Below the pieces are notes generated by a model. That model saw only the letters and a program-made list of their open reading frames with translations. It was not told the origin of the DNA and did not search any database. Positions 42,935 through 55,102 of a stretch of 64,000 bases of DNA are shown piece after piece (within the stretch, counting starts at the first letter, position 1; every line of letters begins with the position of its first letter). The position numbers and the translations under genes were made by a program. This DNA comes from Cristatella mucedo (Eukaryota > Bryozoa > Phylactolaemata > Cristatellidae), in contig WPIO01000164.1 in NCBI GenBank assembly GCA_009760855.2, forward strand, positions 242,001 to 306,000, given 5' to 3'.

Positions 42935-43513
42935 GCCGTGAGCGTATCAGTTGTCACGTTACTCCAATTCTCGCCGACCTGCACTGGCTACCAGTCTAGC
43001 AACGGATTTACTTCAAGGTTCTTTCACTCACTTTTAGGTCCCTTTATTCTTTGGCTCCAGCTAATCTCTCAGATATACTCCCCCAACAATCAAAGCATCG
43101 TACCACCCGCTTTACAGAATCCAACAGTATCCAAATACCACGTACCAACCTAAAATCGTTTGGAGACCGGGCATTTAGTTCGTATGCTCCCAAAGCCTGG
43201 AACTCCCTCCCGACCTGCGTTAGAACATCCCCTGACGTGACCACATTTAAAAGGATTCTAAAGCACACCTATTTAGGAAAGCATTTAGTGGGTTCCTGTG
43301 ATTCTTCCTTCATGTGCTTATGCGTGCTGACACTGTGAATGCTGCCAGTAACCACATTTGCATTCTGACCCTTTGCATGTCACCCGTAACCATAGTGTTC
43401 ATTTGTTTGTTTTTCAAGCATGATTTTACTCACCAATCAATTGCATTTCCCCTTGCAGCAAATGTAAAGCGCCTAGAGAGAGATTATGTTCTCTGAGGGC
43501 ACTTTATCAAGTG

Positions 43514-43546
<33 letters not shown>

Positions 43547-43553
43547 CATTATT
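42935..43553 (+). mobile_element. LINE-A, 3' portion of the split copy
   Basis: Resumes at CCGTGAGCGTATCAGTTGTC and continues through SYAPKAWNSLPTCVRTSPDV (open 43051-43338), the 3'UTR, CCTAGAGAGAGATTATGTTC and the (ATT)n tail at 43518-43553. Confidence 0.85.
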
Positions 43554-43744
43554 AAGGGCGGCACTTCAAGCCATGAGTGTCGCTGTCATAATGGACTCTA
43601 ATCGTATCCAGCAATTTGATTGGTCTAAGCTCCGGCACAAATTACGGTCAGAATCTGTTAAAGTTAACAAGTCTTCCAAACCCCGATTAGATGATTGTAC
43701 AATTTTATGATAGCTCATAACTTTCATTTGGAGAAAACCATTAC
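43554..43744. other. Short non-LINE spacer with open frame
   Basis: 190 bp between two LINE-A tails. It is open on the plus strand for MDSNRIQQFDWSKLRHKLRS and following residues, ending in a stop at 43708. Unrecognised. Confidence 0.25.
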
Positions 43745-43950
43745 TATTCATCCACTAACCTGTTTTGCATGCTGACCCAGTGCATGTCACCCCTAACCAG
43801 GGTATTCATTTTGTTTGTTTATCAAGCATGATAATGCTCGCAATTCAATTGCATTTCTTTTTGAAGCAAATGTAAAGCGCCTAGAAGGAAGTTGAGTTCA
43901 TTGAGGGCGCTTTATCAAGTGCATTATGATTATTATTATTATTATTACAA
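43745..43950 (+). mobile_element. LINE-A solo 3' end
   Basis: TTTTGCATGCTGACCCAGTG to AGCGCCTAGAAGGAAGTTG, GGGCGCTTTATCAAGTGC and (ATT)n at 43924-43948. Confidence 0.85.
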
Positions 43951-44483
43951 CAAATCTAATGCAATATCACAAAGTTGCTAGGCTTTGATTGTTCAGTCTA
44001 ACTGTGTAAGTTAAAAAAAAATACATCGATGGAGATCTAGCTATCTCGGAGGTAGGCAAGCGACCTATCTATAGTTTTTTATAAATAGTCTCCTTAGCTG
44101 TCTGACTGTCGGAAATGTTGGCCCCAATCTCCTTATGAATGCCTTATTCCGGATGTAATATAGATGCTATCGCTTAAAATTAGAACTAAATCTGCATATT
44201 AGGTAGCAGTCCCTGGAAACTCAAATGGAAATACTCATAATCCTACATAGACCTCAAATTTACAAAACTGATATAACCTGTGCTAGCAGGCTAAAGTCTG
44301 TAAACGAATTTAGCTCATCTCTGCAAACGTTCGGTCACCAATGGCTGCCAGCTCTTGGACAAAAAGTATGCAGCGTATGGATTGGTAGATTCTCCACATT
44401 TTCCCTCATTAATAATTAAGTCAGAGAGGATCATCGTTAGAAGCTCTCTATTGTTAACGCAGGTGCAGGCAGAATTGCTATAA
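43951..44483. other. No recognised feature
   Basis: Unassigned spacer. Confidence 0.35.
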
Positions 44484-46570
44484 TAATGATAATAATAATA
44501 ATGATAATTCACTTGATAAAGTGCCCTCAGAGAACTTAATCTCTCTCTTGGCGCTTTACATTTGCTGTAAAGTGAAATGCGATTGAATAGTAAGTAAAAT
44601 CGCGCTTGAAAAAAAAACAAAAAGAATAATATGGTTAGAGGTGACATGCACAGGGTCAGCATGCAAATGTGATTAGTGGCAGCATGCACAGTGTCAGCAC
44701 GCATAAGCACGTGAAGGACGAATCACAAGGACCCACTAAATGCTGTCCTAAATAGGTGTGTTTTTAGGTTCCTTTTAAATGTGGTCAGGTCAGGGGATGT
44801 TCTGATGCAGGTCGGGAGGGAGTTCCAGGCTTTGGGAGCATATGAACTACATGCGCCGTCTCCAAAGGATTTAAGGTTTGTATGAGGTATTTCTAGACTG
44901 CTGGATTCCAAAAAGCGAGTGGTACGATGCTTGGCCTGATGGGGTAGTATATCTGAAAGATAGGCTGGAGCCATAGAATGAAGGGACCTAAAAGTGAGCG
45001 ACAAAACCTTAAAGTCGATCCGTTGCTTGACTGGTAGCCAGTGCAGATCGGCGAGAAGTGGAATAATGTGGCAACTGCGACGCTCACGACAGACAAGCCT
45101 AGCTGCAGAGTTTTGCACCAGCTGCAATCGCCTGATCGCAAATGCTGGTAGACCAGTAAGCAGTGAGTTGCAGAAGTCGAGATGGGATGTCACGAATGCA
45201 TGGACCACCTTGGACGTGGTATCTTTATCTAAATAAGCCCGAATTTCAGCAATATTATGAAGCTGAAAATAGGCCGATTTGACTGTGGAGCTGATATGGT
45301 CGTCTAACCAGAAGGTCGCTTTGGAATATGACACCTCGATTTCGAGCTGATTCAACTAGAGATATGCTGGCAGAGCCTTTTTGAGAGTCAGCCTTTCCTA
45401 TCTCTGGATCACACTGGGTTCGCCCATAACTAGTAAGTTAGTTTTATCATCGTTAAGTTTTAGAAAATTTGCTGCCATCCATGTGCGGATGTCATCAATG
45501 CATGCAGCTAGTGAGTTGAGAGAGTTTGAGGTGCTCGAAGGCTGGGAGGGATCAAAGCAAACATACAACTGAGTGTCATTCGCATAGAAGTGAAAGCCTA
45601 GATTGTGCTTGGCAATCACATCAGCAAGAGGCAGAGTATAAACCGTGAAAAGAATCGGACCTACCACTGAGCCCTGAGGTACTCCATATTTCAGAGGTAA
45701 TTCAGATGATCTTTGTCCATTCACGTCAATTCTCTGGAGTCTCCCACTGAGATAGGACCTGAACCACTGCAGAGCAGTGCCAGTGATGCCCAGGCGGGAT
45801 GAGAGGCGCTCTAGAAGAACTTTGTGATCGATGGTTTCAAAAGCTGCCGAAAGATCGAGCAAAACCAGCAGAGACACTCTTCCCATGTCTGCATTCCTAA
45901 GTAGGTCGTTGTATACCCGAAGCAATGCTGACTCTGTGGAGTGATTAGCTTTAAAGCCATACTGGAACTTACTAGCAAGGTATGAGGTTTCGATATACGA
46001 GTTCAGCTGGTCCGCCACGACCCGTTCGAGTGTCTTTGATAGGAATGGTAGAAGGGAAACTGGGCGGTAGTTGCTTAAGTTCTCTTGGTCTAGTGTAGCT
46101 TTCTTGAGAAGTGGCCTGACTACAGCTTTTTTGAAAGGTGCTGGGACATGACCTGACGCTAATGACATATTAATTATGTTAGTTATGCAAGGCAGCAGCA
46201 GATCAATGCAACGTTGGAGCAGGACAGTGGGAATAGGGTCCAGAGGACTTGTTGTCTTCTTTGATTGAGATACGAACTTTAGGACTAGATCACTAGTGAC
46301 CTGCTTAAATGCAGACATTGAGGTGCAGCCAGGAACCAAGGAACAGCATTCTAGTGGGGAGGTTGTCATCGCAGGGATGGATTCCCTGATCTTGTCTATC
46401 TTCTGCACAAAGAATCGAGAGAAGCGATCGGCTAGATCATCACTATGATCATCATTAGGATCATCAGGTAAGGAGCTAATCTGGGAACGGTTGAGGAGAT
46501 GGTTTATTGTCGACATCAGCATTTTTGGAATGTGCATCTGTGATTCAACAATGCTATAGTACATGCAAGC
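44484..46570 (-). mobile_element. LINE-A, longest and best-preserved copy
   Basis: Minus strand. Tail at 44484-44510, 3'UTR to about 44725, C-terminal domain open at 44723-45355 (210 codons), RT open at 45398-46576 (392 codons). The two open parts are separated by one nonsense change and a pair of compensating indels. Truncated at about 46565 in the ANSGFYRNIVESQ segment, so the endonuclease is missing. The low decay suggests a relatively recent insertion. Confidence 0.9.
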
Positions 46571-46576
46571 GAACAT
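45398..46576 (-). pseudogene. LINE-A reverse transcriptase, dead
   Basis: 392 open codons on the minus strand. In order: pre-RT linker (DLADRFSRFFVQKIDKIRES), NLSNYRPVSLLPFLSKTLER (fingers), [20 protein letters not shown] (motif A with catalytic Asp), YGVPQGSVVGPILFTVY (motif B), HFYANDTQLY (motif C), LKLNDDKTNLLVMG (motif D/E region). Motif C is Y-A-N-D rather than Y-A-D-D, so the first catalytic Asp is lost. The frame ends at a TAG where sister copies have a Leu codon (VIQR-L-ER). RT of this type primes on chromosomal DNA at an endonuclease nick. The first few codons lie outside the element. Confidence 0.85.
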
Positions 46577-47518
46577 CGGCCAAGCATGCTAGATTTCTAG
46601 ACATCTGGCGTGTGCTGATTCCTAGGATTTACCCCAACATCCCTCATTGATATCACATGCACATCTAACGAGCTATGTGCAGGAACTGGTGGATTATTCT
46701 CAGCAGATATTGAATGTGCAGCACCGAATACTCTTTCTCAGGTTGGTGTAGCCTTGCCAGGTAATTGTTTTAGGCATCGATGCATACATTATTAGCGCCT
46801 GGATCGTAGCTTATGGCTAAGGTGCTCACTCTCTCTCTCTCTCTCTCTATTTTTCTCTCTCCCCCCTCTCTCTCTCACTCTTTCTATCCCTCTCTACTTT
46901 CCGTGTCTCATAATCTTAAAATGAGAAGTCGTTATCGTCACGGCCAAAAACAAAAGGGCATTTTGCATTAGAACAGCTTCAACAAGCTGGTTTCAATAAG
47001 GAGTCCCTTTACCGTTCATGAAGTCAAAGTGCGGTCTTCGGTGTTAGGGGCGTTTAAAAAAAATCCTCCTAACAAATGACGCCACTGCATAAAGGTATAT
47101 AAATGTATGTAAGTATGCATTGAAATTGGAATGTCTAAAGTTGAAGTATAGCTTGTATTGCTTCAAAGAATATTCTAAGAAAATAATTCGAATTTAGAGA
47201 TAATCTAGGAATTTCCAAAACATCCTTTGACGGCTTTTCCATACGTGATTACTTCTCGGTCACACAGTATAGCGATTCATTAACCTCTTCAGTTAACTCT
47301 TTCGACAAAAATGTTGCTAGAATATCACCACTTATCAATCGGCCGTTAATTTTACTTACAATAATGTTTTTTGGAAGGGTTGCTGGACAAGCAGTAGCTG
47401 ATAACTATGAACCGAATTTACTCTTCTAATATTTTACGCCGTTACAGTCAGTTTACAAGTACTGATTTCCCGAGGTTACCCTTTTCTGGTAACTACAACA
47501 TGGCGATGAAGTCTAATC
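46571..47518. other. Spacer with (CT)n tract
   Basis: No gene recognised. It contains a pyrimidine tract at 46829-46880. Confidence 0.4.
46829..46880. repeat. (CT)n low-complexity tract
   Basis: About 50 bp of CT dinucleotides with interruptions. Confidence 0.9.
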
Positions 47519-47865
47519 TATTTATCTCCGTCTGCAACTCCACAAAGGCATAAAGACTATGTGAGTGTTACGGAGGAGATTTTTGTATAGATCACTGACA
47601 GCCTAAGCGGCTTTCGGTACGCATTCGGTAGCCAACTGAGTTCATCTCACGCAATAAAGAAAAAGTGGGAAGCATAGCTGAGTCAGATGAGTTGTTAAGG
47701 TAGTGAGTAGCATGGAAGTAGCAGCTCAGGACCGCTGAAAAGGATGAGCCATAGTCGGCAGTAGGAGATTAGTTGGCGCTGCATAAGAATTGTGGAAGAC
47801 AATTCTGCAGTCTAAGACTTGCAGAGCTAAAGCTTCTTTAGTCAACGGTCTTTAAGCGGAATATA
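47519..47865 (-). mobile_element. LINE-B 3' part, minus
   Basis: TTATCTCCGTCTGCAACTCC ACAAAGGCATAAAGAC is the reversed 3'UTR; TCGGTACGCATTCGGTAGCC corresponds to GYRMRTES, and the run continues to the SFSSAGPRL-equivalent near 47830. Truncated at both sides of the C-terminal domain; frameshifted. Confidence 0.8.
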
Positions 47866-47884
47866 GCTAATAATTTCTTGAATA

Positions 47885-47999
47885 GAACAGTAGCATTGCT
47901 AAAATTCGGGCTTGCTTAGACAGAGATTCTACGTTTAAATTGGTCCATGCATGTGTGACATCTGTCTCGAAATATGTAACTCTCTGCTTTCTGGTCGAG
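47885..47999 (+). mobile_element. LINE-A small fragment
   Basis: GCTAAAATTCGGGCTTGCTT to ACTCTCTGCTTTCTGGTC: the IAKIRACLDRDST-LVHACVTS-LLSG segment. It joins directly to a minus-strand copy that also contains this segment, so the two are separate copies. Confidence 0.75.
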
Positions 48000-48825
48000 C
48001 CACTAAATGCTCTCCTAAATAGGTGAGTTTTCAAGTTCTTTTTAAATGTGGACAGGTCAGGGGATGTTCTGACGCAAGTTGGGAGGGAGTTTCAAGCTTT
48101 GGCAGCATACGAACTGAATGCACGGCCTCCACAGGATTTGAGGTTTGTACGAGGTATTGGTTTGACTGTTGGATAACGAAAAGCAGGTGGTACGATGCTT
48201 GGCCTGGTGGGGGTGTAGATCTGAGAGATAGGCTGGAGCCAAAGAAATGGAGTGACCTAAAAGGGAGCAAGAAAAACCTTGAAGTCCATCCGTCGCTTGA
48301 CTGGTAGCCAGTGCAGGTCAGTGAGAAGTGATGTAATGTGGCAACTGCCAAGCTCACTACAGACAAGCCTAGCTGTGGAGCTTTGCACCAGCTTTATTAG
48401 CCTGATCGCACATGCCGGTAGGCCAGTGAGCAGTGAGTTACAGAAGTCGAGACAGGATGTCGCGAATGCATGGACCAACTTGGACGTGGTATCCCTATCT
48501 AAACAAGCCTGAATTTTAGCAATGTTACGAAGCTGAAATTTGGCAGATTTGACTGTGGAGCTGATGTGGCCGTCTAACGAGAGGTCACTTTGGGACGTGA
48601 CACGTAGATTGAAGGCTGATTCAACAGGAGATACGTTGGCAGAGCCAATTTTTACCGTCAGCCTTTCCAATTTCTGATTCACAATTGGTTTGCCCATAAC
48701 TTTTGCCCACTAGAACGTTAGTTTCATCATCGTTTTGTTTTAGAAAATTTTCTGCCATCCTTGTGGGAATTTGAACAATACATGCAGCAAGTGAGTTGAG
48801 AGAATTTGAGGTGCTCTTTTTTATT
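48000..48825 (-). mobile_element. LINE-A C-terminal half, minus, no 3' end
   Basis: Begins (low end) at ACTAAATGCTCTCCTAAATA, the FRTAFSG codons, with no 3'UTR or tail. Then the HWLPVKRRMDFK region and an open part at 48257-48697 (SANVSPVESAFNLRVTSQSD and LSLDGHISSTVKSAKFQLRN), ending near 48825 in the NSLNSLAAC segment. Confidence 0.8.
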
Positions 48826-50428
48826 AGGGATAATGTATTGAGAATTTACTGCTGCCGGGGCCATCGTAACTTAGGATTCCGGTACTTCTGAACCTACTGA
48901 ATCACGGGATTGTGGTTTTGGTTCCTGTAGCGGCCATAATTCACGGGGCAACTCATCCAAGTGGCCGGTCATCGTGGTGACTTGGATGGAGCTAGCACGT
49001 CGTTCGCTTGGAATCAATCTGAAAAGGTTGATTCGATTCTATTTTTGGAAAATTGAAGTGATTTTGAGCACTCATCACTGTCGTTTATAGCTTGATATTT
49101 TTTTTGACGAAAGCAGCTCCAAAGCCTGTGTTGTTTAGCTGCCGGCCCTATTAGAGGTATCGTGCCTACCTTCACTATCGTGCTTATGACACATCTCCGA
49201 TAATAGTGATCCGATAAACTTGATATGTATGATTGTGTGAAATGTATGATCCCCCGGAAAGACATATTGACAATATTGGCAACATGTCAAGATGGTTATG
49301 AGCATATTTACATCAAGGTATGTGATGCCAGCTGCTTAAGCTAACTTTGACTGTGCTTCCTTAACAGTTGGGCTGTTAGCCTTGAAAGGCTGCAAATTGA
49401 CTATCTATGGCCACGCTGACTTTAAATTTTGAATATACGTCTGGTCAACATGTTTGACCCATGGATTTCTCAAATTTGGTTGTATGCGTGAAGTTAGTAT
49501 AGTGTCACTGTCCTGTTAACTCACATGATTAGCCTTTCCTGATCGATGTGATGTTTTGAATGTCACACAAGTTTTGTATTTTATTTTTAGAAAAATCCCA
49601 GGCTCAACAAAAGTGTTCCACATCGTTTGAAAGGTTTAACATATTTCAATAATCCATTGTGATGAATCTATTTGAATAAAACCGAAGTGATATACAGAAG
49701 CAAGGCTTTGTCCTTTAACTTTACAGGTCATCGGAAGTATAAAGTAGCGCTTTGGTTACAATAAATAATAAAGAATGTTGCCCTTGTTGCTTGAGAAAAT
49801 TTTCACGCCTTTCGGCCTATCAGTATTTGAGAAATATCAATACACGTGTCTTGAAGGAGATAATTCCTATAGTACTCCTAAAGGTGCGAGTCACTCACGA
49901 AATTCCCCTAAAGAATCCCTGCATTTTTCTGCATCCACTGTTCTCTTTTGCAGCCATATTTAGATTTCATATTCTCTATGAAAATATAAACTTGTCTCAC
50001 ATAGACTAAGAGCGTCACTTGGGCTTCATAATTGAGCCACATCCTTAGCTTTCATTTCCTATTTACGTAAGAATTTTGTCTGCTCATATAGAATTTCGAT
50101 AATTTAATCATGCTTTAAAAAGACTTCACTGATCATTTGTTGCCGTTGCTTGCACTGTCTCCTCTGAATTTGCGTCATTTTTCTTCTACCTCTCTAGCCT
50201 GTGCTTCAGAAGGCATATTTGAGTTGCGAGAATTACCCTACCACTTATAGAGACCCAATTGCATCTCAGCCTTTATCTTTAATCTGTATGCAAAACCAGA
50301 ACAACTAGTAGATTCTAAACTTGATCTAGATCAAGTTTCCCTACTATTTGCGTAAAGGCTCAACATTATCATCTACCTTCAAGTCTTCGCATGACACTTC
50401 GCTGAGGCATACCGATCAAGAGTGCACA
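48826..50428. other. No recognised feature over 1.6 kb
   Basis: No LINE pieces or convincing exons. It contains the perfect palindrome at 50317-50338. Confidence 0.3.
50317..50338. repeat. 22-bp perfect palindrome
   Basis: Half-site AAACTTGATCT followed immediately by its exact reverse complement, with no spacer. It may be chance, a binding site for a dimeric protein or a transposon-end relic. No partner copy seen. Confidence 0.6.
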
Positions 50429-50603
50429 CTAGGTAAGGCGGTTATTTTCACGACCGCGGGACCGAGGTCGTGGGTTGGATTCCTGGGGTGGGCGAGCCTT
50501 TATCGCCGCCCCAAGCCATTGTGATATCAGCGAAGGCTCTTCTGTTGCTATGCAAAAAGAGGCTGTTTAATCAGCATGCATTTATTTATTTATTTTATTT
50601 AAG
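50429..50603 (+). mobile_element. SINE-2, third copy, head truncated
   Basis: Starts at CTAGGTAAGGCGGTTATTTT (the A box 5' half is gone). The B box region is changed to GGGTTGGATTCC. The body CGAAGGCTCTTCTGTTGCTA then AAAAAGAGGCTGTTTAATCA and the (TTTA)n tail at 50579-50601 are well preserved. It is closer to 5302-5488 than the 33-kb copy. Confidence 0.85.
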
Positions 50604-52319
50604 AGTGAACCACACGTCAAATTCCTGCTAGCCTGCAAGTAACGGACTTCTAAAATACATGCTCGGCCACGATGAAGAGCGGTCATTTGAATCTGTGGGC
50701 AAGTCGGGAGTGCACATGATGATGTACACGGACTGCCCTTTCCGTGCTGGACGGCCGGCAAGCTTCAGGAGCACGTGGCCCCTAGTCTCTTTCATTGGTT
50801 TCGAGTGTCATGAACTCATACTGCTGTGCTCCCGCGGCATCCACTGGTTCGCATTTATACTGATTCTGAATAGCTTAGTGCTGCAGTAGCTAATGTCTGA
50901 GTAGTTTTATCGGCTAATCATTTCATAGGATGACTTTTTCTGATGCAAAGAATGTCTTTAGTTTTCAACCGGCCGGCTTTCTTTGCCATGACTTTGAAAT
51001 GACTTTGAATAATTAAAGTCTAAGCTAAAAGTGCACCTGTTGCTCTATCGGTTCCCATTACCAGAGCGAGCAGGCAAAGTTCATGCCCTTCCTCTGAAGC
51101 CTTTTTTTCTATATTCAGTCCACCTAGCGGCTAGTAAATCTTACTGTGATCGCCTAGCATTGGGTGTCTTTCAGAATCATGCTACTTGGATGCTGATTGG
51201 GCATGCTTATGTAAGCAAGAATACGATGCCCATGGCCTATACCCGCTGGCATGCTACTTCTCTCTGTTGTCTACCGTAGGCAGCTGTGTTAGCCGATAGG
51301 GACGTTCTGTGTCTATGTAACTAAGAATGTCAAATCGACTAATTAGTAATACGTTTATCATTACTTGATTTCAAACATTTCTTGGAGTTTGCTTGTGCTC
51401 TTAAGACCACGGAATGACAGCACGCTTTAATGTCATATTCGTGGGTGTGTTGCTTACCCAGAGGGCGTATTGGTAGCCCTAATGCAGATTCATCTCCGAT
51501 TATTCCAGACGAACTTGAGACAACGAATTCCTTAAAAATGAAACATTGATTTTCGTTTTCACCATTTCCTAAAATTGAGACGTTAACTATTTTCTCATAT
51601 TGACTGATTTATAATTCCCGAGTATTTTGTATTAAGCTGTTGGACTTACATTATAGGAGAAAGCAATATCTTACAAAAGTCCCAGCGAAGGCCAACGGCT
51701 TTGCAAAAGGGATAGTGATTTTCTGAGTTGAAATTATGTAGCATAAAACGTTAGTCTGTATGAAGATATATTTTCATTTTATTTTGTCCATAATTTGGTA
51801 CTACACATTTTTTTACTTTTGCTTTTGTTTTTTATTGTTATTTTTATTTTTGCTTCACTCAGTTGTTAGTTGTGCCTAAATAGCCTCTTTCCCACCTGCC
51901 AGCAGTGACCTCAAATCGTTGTTCAAGAATACACTAGCCCAGGGGACCCGATGCTAGCAATAGTTATTACGATTGCCGTGAGTCATTTTTGTAGCAACTT
52001 CAAATGACATGACTAATATGTAGGTATTTTATAACTTGACGAGAGACAATTAGTAACCACTGGGTTTGTGAATTGTAAAGTATCAATCTTGCAACAAGAA
52101 CCTAGTACCATTTTCACTTGAACCATTAAAAACAAGCACATAGACGGATGAGAGAAGAAACATTTTTCATTGTGCGAAGCAGAGAACCTAGAATACCTTG
52201 CATAAAAAACGTAATAAATGGCTCTTTAACATCTGGACCAGTTCTGTTACTTTCAAAAATGTCTCCTGCATAGACCTTCACTACGAACCCAATATTGGTG
52301 GAAGAGAACGTAAGCAACT
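50604..52319. other. No recognised feature over 1.7 kb
   Basis: No repeat family or supported gene. Poly-T-rich around 51770-51850. Confidence 0.3.
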
Positions 52320-52410
52320 GTCAACCAGTCTCTCTACCGTGGTTCCTATCGTAGAAACTGCCACTCGTAGTTACTGAACAAATAAATTCTTACATCTAAA
52401 CTTCACGTTG
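52320..52410 (+). mobile_element. LINE RT remnant
   Basis: CAACCAGTCTCTCTACCGTG GTTCCTATCGTAGAAACTGC CA and TAAATTCTTACATC match the RPVSLLPFLSKTLE-QLNSYI segment. About 90 bp. Confidence 0.5.
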
Positions 52411-53117
52411 GATAAAACATGAAAAGTTCCTGCCAAGTTTTAAGCTTGTCACTACACAAAGTAAGCAGTGCTGCAGATTTACAGTAACAATCTCAGCAGC
52501 CAAGATTTAGGTAGTGTCTAGCTCAGCCATGTTACAATTACAAATTATGCAACATTTTTCTTTGTTTACGACACTAAAAACGCACCACTTGGTTTCTAGT
52601 GTCTGGGGGTTTTCTTCGGTGAAGGGAGGCGTGGCATTACTAGCAATGCTCAAGCAGGGTTTTCGTGGCGTTGCTATCCTTTGCCGGCTTTATCGACACT
52701 TTTGAGAGATCTCAACAGCAACATTTACTCAAAAAGTTTAAAAAAAATGAGATACCCTGCAGATCAGTACTGGGTTAACTTCTATATATATAAATTGTTC
52801 TCGTTCTCTTGCACATAAAAATCAGCACATTAAACATTCGTTTTCAGCATTGGTTTGCGTAAAAGCAAAGTGCTGTAAATCTGATTTTATGACTTCCTGT
52901 TTGCCATGTCGCAAAACTCTCCCATCTTTTATTTTAGTTGTTCGCATTAAGTTGATGCTATCACCTCAAAAACAGTGGTTCATGGGAAAAATTCAAAATA
53001 GATGCAATGCAATTCTGTTTTCTGACTTTCCCTTGGTCCTCATCAAGCACCATTTTGACAACATGGTTTTCCGATGCAATAACATTTTTCATTTTGATTT
53101 AATTGCTTTGTTATCCG
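52411..53117. other. No recognised feature
   Basis: Unassigned; a 97-codon ORF at 52850-53143 runs into LINE-A sequence and is not supported. Confidence 0.3.
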
Positions 53118-53765
53118 CAGCTGGTACAAAACTCTGCAGCTAGGCTTGTCTGTCGTGAGCTTCGCAGTTGCCACATTACTCCACTTCTCGCCGACCTGCA
53201 TTAGCTACCAGTGAGGGAACGGATTGACTTCAAGGTTTTGTCGCTCACTTTGAGGTCTCTTCATTCTATGGCTCCAGCCAATCTTTCAGATATACTACCC
53301 CATCAGGCCAAGCATCGTACCACCCGCTTTTCCGAATCCGAAAGTCTAGAAATACCTCGTACAAAACTTAAATCCTTTGGAGACCGTGCATTTAGTTCGT
53401 ATGCTCCCAAAGCCTGGAACTCCCTCCCGACCTGCGTCAGAACATCCCCTAACCTGACCACATTTAAAAGGAACTTAAAAACGCACCTATTTAGGACAGC
53501 ATTTAGTGGGTCATAGTGATTCGTCCTTCACGTGCTTATGGGTGCTGACGCTGTGCATGCTGCCACTAACCACATTTGCATGCTGACCCTGTGCATGTCA
53601 CCCCTAACCATGTTATTCATTTTGTTTGTTTTTCAAGCATGATTTTACTTACAATTTAATTGCATTTCCCTTAGCAGCAAATGTAAAGCGCCTAGAAAGA
53701 GATTAAGTTCTCAGAGAGTGCTTTATCAAGTACATAATAATAATAATAATTATTATTATTATTAT
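53118..53765 (+). mobile_element. LINE-A 3' part
   Basis: Starts at CAGCTGGTACAAAACTCTGC ([13 protein letters not shown]), open at 53211-53516 (SYAPKAWNSLPTCVRTSPNL and TTFKRNLKTHLFRTAFSG), full 3'UTR, and a tail (ATAAT)n/(ATT)n at 53733-53765. A TAG replaces the Trp of the HWLPV core at about 53204. The next LINE-A starts directly after the tail. Confidence 0.85.
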
Positions 53766-55102
53766 ATCGAAGTTTTTCTAGAGCACCTCTCATCTCGCCT
53801 GGGCATCACTGGCACTGCTCTGCAGTGGTTCAGGTCCTATCGCAGTGGGAGACTCCAGATTATTGACGTCAATGGACAAAGATCATCTGAAGTATCTCTG
53901 AAATATGGAGTACCTCAGGGCTCCGTGCTAGGTCCGGTTTCTTTAATGGTTTATACTATCCCTTTTGCTGATGTAATTGCCAAGCACAATCTAGGCTTTC
54001 ACTTCTATGGGGATGACACTCAGTTGTACCTTTGCTTTGATCCCTCCCAGCCTTCGAGCACATCAAATTCTCTAAACTCACTTGCTGCATGCATTGATGA
54101 CATTCCCACATGGATGGCAGCAAATTTTCTAAAACTAAACGATGACAACACTAACTTACTAGTTATGGGCAAAACCAGTGTGATTCAGATATTGGAAAGG
54201 GTGTCTCTCAAAATTGGCTCTGCCAGCATATCTCCTGTCGAATCAGCTCGAAATCTTAGTGTCATATTCCAAAGCGACCTCTCGTTAGACGACCATATCA
54301 GCTCCACAGTCAAATCTGCCTATTTTAAGCTTCATAATATAGCTAAAATTCGGGCTTGTTTAGATAAAGATACCACGTCCAAGTTGGTCCATGCATTCGT
54401 GACAACCAGTCTCGACTTCTGCAACTCACTGCTTACTGGCCTACCAGCATGTGCCATCAGGCGATTGCAGCTGGTGCAAAACTCGGCAGCTAGGCTTGTC
54501 TGTCGTGAGCGTCGCAGTTGCCACATTACTCCACTTCTCGTCGACCTGCACTGGCTACCAGTCAAGCAACGGATTGACTTCAAAGTTTTGTCGCTCACTT
54601 TTAGGTCCCTTTATTCTATGGCTCCAGCCTATCTGTCAGATATACTACCCCATAAAGCTAAGCATCGTACCACCCGCTTTTCGGAATCCAACAGTCTAGA
54701 AATACGTCATACAAACCTTAAATCCTTAGGAGACCGTGCATTTAGTTCGTATGTTCCCAAAGCCTGGAACTCTCTCCCGACCTGCGTCAGAACTACCCGT
54801 GACCTGACCACATTTAAAAGGAACTTAAAAACAGACTTATTTAGGACAGCATTTAGTGGGTCCCTATGATTCGTCCTTCACGTGCTTATGGGTGCTGACA
54901 CTGTGCATGCTGCCACTAACCACATTTGCATGCTGACCCTGTGAATGTCACCCCTAACCATATTATTCATTTTGTTTTTTTTAAGCATGATGTTACTTAC
55001 CATTCAATTGCATTTCCCTTTGCAGCAAATGTAAAGCGCCTAGAAAGAGATTAAGTTCTTTGAGGGCGCTTCACGAAGTAAATTATTGTCATTATTATTA
55101 TT
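53766..55102 (+). mobile_element. LINE-A with longest uninterrupted 3' ORF
   Basis: Open from the element start through 54869, with no stop or frameshift, covering RT from motif A to the normal C-terminus. Order: VEHLSSRLGITGTALQWFRS-like start, YGVPQGSVLGPVSLMVY, catalytic box [103 protein letters not shown] plus stop. Full 3'UTR and ATTATTATTA tail at 55086-55102. The Met-start ORF call at 53718 reaches into the previous copy's tail. Lacks endonuclease and motif A Asp, so it is not autonomous. Confidence 0.9.

Noticed and set aside
46829-46880. Polypyrimidine tract as a splice acceptor
   Set aside because: No exon-like open block or AG with coding sequence follows; it reads as low-complexity (CT)n.
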